From: Nostoc sp. CCCryo 231-06
Lineage (GTDB): Bacteria > Cyanobacteriota > Cyanobacteriia > Cyanobacteriales > Nostocaceae
Direction: 5' to 3'
Assembly (NCBI GenBank): GCA_023522315.1
Contig: JAHCSU010000674.1
Location: 1 to 37,304, forward strand
Length of the DNA stretch: 37,304 nucleotides
The translations under genes were made by a program, and so were the position numbers. Below the pieces are notes generated by a model. That model ran no database searches and had not been told where the DNA came from. It saw nothing but the letters and a program-made list of their open reading frames with translations. Below, piece after piece: positions 34,481 through 37,304 of the stretch (its first letter is position 1; every line of letters begins with the position of its first letter).

Positions 34481-34525
34481 GTAGCTCGCTACTGTCATGG
34501 GATGGGAAAAATATCCGCGAGCTAC
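34481..34525. other. Hairpin in the hphA-ABC transporter gap
   Basis: GTAGCTCGC (34481-34489) and GCGAGCTAC (34517-34525) are a perfect 9-bp inverted pair with a 27-base loop. No T-run follows. It may mark an attenuator or repeat remnant before the transporter gene; the rest of the 202-base gap is AT-rich with no clear promoter. Confidence 0.4.
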
Positions 34526-34666
34526 ATCCTACAGCTAAAACATATAGACTTTGTTTGCATATTACTGTAAAACCCTAAAAGCATTGCAAAACAAAGGATG
34601 TAGTCAATATAGTAAAATACCAAAGTTATTCAGTCAGCGTCAAGAGCCTCAATTGATTTTTACAAC

Positions 34667-36694
34667 ATGCAATCTAAAACTGTTCATAATCAACCTATAA
34701 CCAATACTACTTCGGCTTTTGCTCAATTTTGGGAAAATGTCAAAGCGATCGCAGGGCCTTACTGGTATCCTACAGAGGCATGGGGACGAGCATTTTCAGA
34801 TGTGATTCGGGCGTGGGGAATGCTCATTCTGCTGATAATATTAATTATCGCACTTGTGGGTGTAACTGCCTTTAATAGCTTCGTTAGCCGCTATTTGGTA
34901 GATGTCATTATTGAAGAGAAAGATTTTACTAAATTTGTTGATACATTATTGGTTTATGGTGCTGCCCTAATCTGCGTCACACTCTTAGTAGGATTTTCTA
35001 AATTTATCAGAAAAAAAATTGCTCTTGATTGGTACAACTGGCTAAATAATCAAATTTTAGAAAAATATTTTAGCAATCGTGCTTATTATAAAATAAACTT
35101 TAAATCTGATATTGATAACCCAGATCAGCGTCTAGCCCAAGAAATAGAACCTATTACCCGAAATGCTCTCAGCTTTTCAGCTACTTTCCTAGAAAAAACG
35201 CTGGAAATGGGGACTTTTTTAGTAATTGTCTGGTCAATTTCTCAATTTGTTGCAATTTGTCTGGTTGGTTATACCATCGTAGGCAATATCATTGCTGTTT
35301 ACTTGACTCAAGAATTGAATAAGATTAGTCAAGAAGAACTCGAATTTAAAGCCGACTATAGTTACGCACTAACTCATGTTCGGAATCATGCTGAATCGAT
35401 AGCTTTTTTTCAAGGAGAAAATCAAGAATTAAGTATAATTCAACGAAGATTTGGTAATCTCATAAATAGTGCTAAACGCAAAATTGATTGGGAGAGAAAT
35501 AAGGATATTTTTAATAGAGGATATCAGGCTGTTATCCAAATATTTCCATTTATAGTACTCGGCCCTCTATATATTCAAGATGACATTGATTTTGGACAAG
35601 TTGGTCAAGCCAGTTTAGCTTGCAATCTTTTTGCTACTGCTCTGGCAGAATTAATTAATGAATTTGGAACTTCTGGAAGATTTTCTAGTTACGTTGAGCG
35701 TTTAGGTGAGTTTTCAGATGCGTTAGAATTTGTTACCAAAGAACCAGAGAAAGTAAGTACTATTAAAACAATAGAAGAAAACCATCTCGCTTTTGAAAAT
35801 GTCACTTTACAAACGCCCAACTATGAGCAGGTGATTGTTGAAGATTTGTCACTTTCTGTTCAACCTGGAGAAGGCTTATTGATTGTTGGGCCAAGTGGTC
35901 GGGGTAAAAGTTCTCTATTGAGAGCGATCGCTGGTTTGTGGAATGCGGGAACTGGTCGTCTGGTGCGACCTCCCTTAGCAGAAGTCTTATTTTTACCCCA
36001 ACGTCCTTACATAATTTTGGGAACTTTGCGCGAACAATTACTCTACCCTAATACAAATCGTCAAATGAGCGACGCAGAACTCAAAGAAGTTTTGCAAAAA
36101 GTTAACCTGCAAAATTTGCTCAGTCGAGTGGATGGTTTTGATACTGAAGTTTCTTGGGAGAATATACTCTCCTTGGGAGAACAACAACGTCTGGCATTCG
36201 CACGACTATTAGTTACTCGTCCTAGCTTTACTATATTAGATGAAGCAACAAGTGCTTTAGATTTGAATAATGAAGGGAATTTATATCAACAGTTACAAGA
36301 GACAAAGACAACTTTTATCAGTGTTGGACATAGAGAAAGTTTGTTTAATTATCATCGATGGGTTTTGGAACTATCACAAGATTCCAGTTGGCAACTTGTT
36401 ACCGTGCAGGATTATCGGCTACAAAAAGCAAAAGAAATTGTCAGTACTCCTCCCGAAAATGGGGAAATCACAATAGATATTTTACCCAATAATGAATCCC
36501 AAATTCAACCAGAAATATCGACTAACATCGGCACAATTGTAGGTCTTTCTCATCAGGAAATGCAGACATTAACAAACTCTACTATTAACACCATCAGAAG
36601 CAAGGCTAGCCTTGGGAAGTCCATTACTACTAAAGATGGCTTTACCTACCGCTATGACAAAGACCCGAAGGTGTTGAAATGGGTAAGAACTTAA
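34667..36694 (+). CDS. aptF: SbmA/BacA-type ABC transporter, fused permease and ATPase (peptide export)
   Basis: 675 residues. The N-terminal half holds membrane helices near residues 47-70, 85-105, 180-215 and 285-305, in the style of the SbmA/BacA/YddA-like family. The ATPase half has Walker A GPSGRGKS at 408-415, signature LSLGEQQ at 501-507 and Walker B ILDEATSALD with Asp525 and Glu526. A tail beyond about residue 565 (to 675) is polar and ends in KVLKWVRT; I do not recognise it. ABC transporters of this kind close anabaenopeptin clusters and are thought to export the peptide. All nucleotide-binding motifs are intact. No ribosome binding site is evident before the ATG. Confidence 0.85.
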   Translation: MQSKTVHNQPITNTTSAFAQFWENVKAIAGPYWYPTEAWGRAFSDVIRAWGMLILLIILIIALVGVTAFNSFVSRYLVDVIIEEKDFTKFVDTLLVYGAALICVTLLVGFSKFIRKKIALDWYNWLNNQILEKYFSNRAYYKINFKSDIDNPDQRLAQEIEPITRNALSFSATFLEKTLEMGTFLVIVWSISQFVAICLVGYTIVGNIIAVYLTQELNKISQEELEFKADYSYALTHVRNHAESIAFFQGENQELSIIQRRFGNLINSAKRKIDWERNKDIFNRGYQAVIQIFPFIVLGPLYIQDDIDFGQVGQASLACNLFATALAELINEFGTSGRFSSYVERLGEFSDALEFVTKEPEKVSTIKTIEENHLAFENVTLQTPNYEQVIVEDLSLSVQPGEGLLIVGPSGRGKSSLLRAIAGLWNAGTGRLVRPPLAEVLFLPQRPYIILGTLREQLLYPNTNRQMSDAELKEVLQKVNLQNLLSRVDGFDTEVSWENILSLGEQQRLAFARLLVTRPSFTILDEATSALDLNNEGNLYQQLQETKTTFISVGHRESLFNYHRWVLELSQDSSWQLVTVQDYRLQKAKEIVSTPPENGEITIDILPNNESQIQPEISTNIGTIVGLSHQEMQTLTNSTINTIRSKASLGKSITTKDGFTYRYDKDPKVLKWVRT

Positions 36695-36836
36695 GGCTCT
36701 TGCGTCCCTTTTATGGTAATAGGGGGAAATATAGCGAAGACACTGTTGGCGAAATATTTCTTCACATTAAAAAGCGATGAAAATTAATCAATTTGGAGAA
36801 ATTGTGAGTGACTTCTTGCAGCAGTTTTGGCACCAA

Positions 36837-37143
36837 TTAGAAACTGTCAACCATAAGTTTTATTTCTTGAATAAATCGATTAAGTGCTTTCTGTGCTGCT
36901 TTGTAAGCTGAAGCTTGCCGTCCCAACTTCAATTCAAATAAAATGCGATCGCGTATCGCCTCAAAATCTACAACGTCATGCACAAAAGTAATGGCTGACC
37001 GTTCCTTACCCCTCTTCTGTCACTTTCCGGTTATTCTTTTATTCAGAATAACCGGAAAGTGACAGAAGAGGGGTAAGCTCTAAATTTTCTTTTTGAAGAT
37101 TCTGTACTTGGGCGATGAGCCTCGGAATCTCCTGCTCGGGCAT
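36837..37143 (-). pseudogene. Small ORF broken by a 73-base hairpin
   Basis: On the minus strand an ATG at 37143 begins MPEQEIPRLIAQVQNLQ and continues to residue 22, where the hairpin 37005-37077 interrupts it with stops. Beyond the hairpin an open frame continues (ERSAITFVHDVVDFEAIRD onward) to a TAA at 36837-36839. Removing exactly the 73 bases joins the two halves in frame and gives a 77-residue reading frame. The product is helical and charged; I do not recognise it. It lies downstream and antisense to the cluster. Region 36695-36836 shows nothing else I can support. Confidence 0.55.
37005..37077. repeat. Perfect 33-bp inverted repeat (73-base hairpin element)
   Basis: CTTACCCCTCTTCTGTCACT and 13 further bases (37005-37037) are repeated exactly in inverse at 37045-37077 around a 7-base loop TTTATTC. 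A perfect palindrome this long suggests a recent palindromic mobile element, or a copying artefact. No T-run makes it a standard terminator. Confidence 0.9.
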
Positions 37144-37209
37144 AAAATTGCTGTACCCAGATTTGACGCAGGGTTTCTACTCCTGGTATTTGTCTTAACC
37201 ACTGTCAGT
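37144..37209 (-). mobile_element. Possible transposase remnant
   Basis: On the minus strand a stretch reads WLRQIPGVETLRQIWVQQF, which resembles a conserved segment of IS1182-like cyanobacterial transposases. A stop lies just upstream, and the frame is open only briefly. It is at most a fragment. From 37210 to the window end I see only a HIP1 octamer. Confidence 0.35.
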
Positions 37210-37304
37210 AGACCGAAAACTTCTGCGATCGCTCAGTGATGGATACTTGCAAACCTGATTATTGTCTGAAAAACTGTACTTTTTGATACGGTTTTGGGAA
37301 AATT

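Noticed and set aside
36778-36912. 44-codon + strand ORF after the ABC gene
   Set aside because: It runs antisense through the pseudogene frame, has no family features, and ends in a Cys-rich low-complexity tail; likely chance.
37005-37077. Hairpin as an intrinsic terminator for the operon
   Set aside because: No T-run, over 300 bases past the last gene, and it splits an otherwise open frame; insertion explains it better, though it could still stop transcription.

Overview
This window is almost entirely one biosynthetic locus from a filamentous cyanobacterium (Nostoc/Anabaena type). The organism guess rests on frequent HIP1 octamers (GCGATCGC), heptamer tandem repeats, short palindromic interspersed repeats of the kind common in Nostocales, and the gene content. 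All confident genes lie on the + strand. No database search was possible; every family call is from motifs read by eye.

Layout. 1-286: leader with a probable MITE (about 70-232). 287-3071: hphB and hphCD, leucine-pathway paralogues that overlap by 17 bases. 3245-3637: an unrecognised Gly/Ala-rich small protein. 3903-17108: two tandem dimodular NRPS genes, aptA1 and aptA2, each A-PCP-C-A-PCP-E. 17162-20392: aptB (C-A-PCP). 20475-28232: aptC (C-A-PCP-C-A-NMT-PCP). 28286-28882: a Uma2-family gene sitting inside the NRPS operon. 28973-33238: aptD (docking-C-A-PCP-TE). 33286-34464: hphA, a LeuA-like synthase without the regulatory domain. 34667-36694: an SbmA/BacA-type ABC exporter. 36695-37304: decayed DNA with a minus-strand pseudogene broken by a 73-base perfect hairpin, and a possible transposase remnant.

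How it works together. The set matches the anabaenopeptin family of ureido-linked cyclic hexapeptides. AptA1 or AptA2 acts as an alternative starter. Each loads an exocyclic residue (AptA1 pocket acidic, so a basic residue; AptA2 pocket Phe-like, so aromatic) and joins it to Lys through a C domain carrying EHHMVHDG, the motif of ureido-forming C domains. The E domain gives D-Lys. AptB adds a probable branched aliphatic residue, AptC a probable homo-aromatic residue and an N-methylated residue, and AptD the last residue followed by macrocyclisation. HphA, HphCD and HphB would make homophenylalanine or homotyrosine for these modules, and the ABC protein exports the product. The compound class is known. 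The locus-specific points are the particular starter pair, three apparent docking types, the Uma2 gene inside the operon, and several selfish or repeat sequences accepted in frame inside the NRPS coding sequence.
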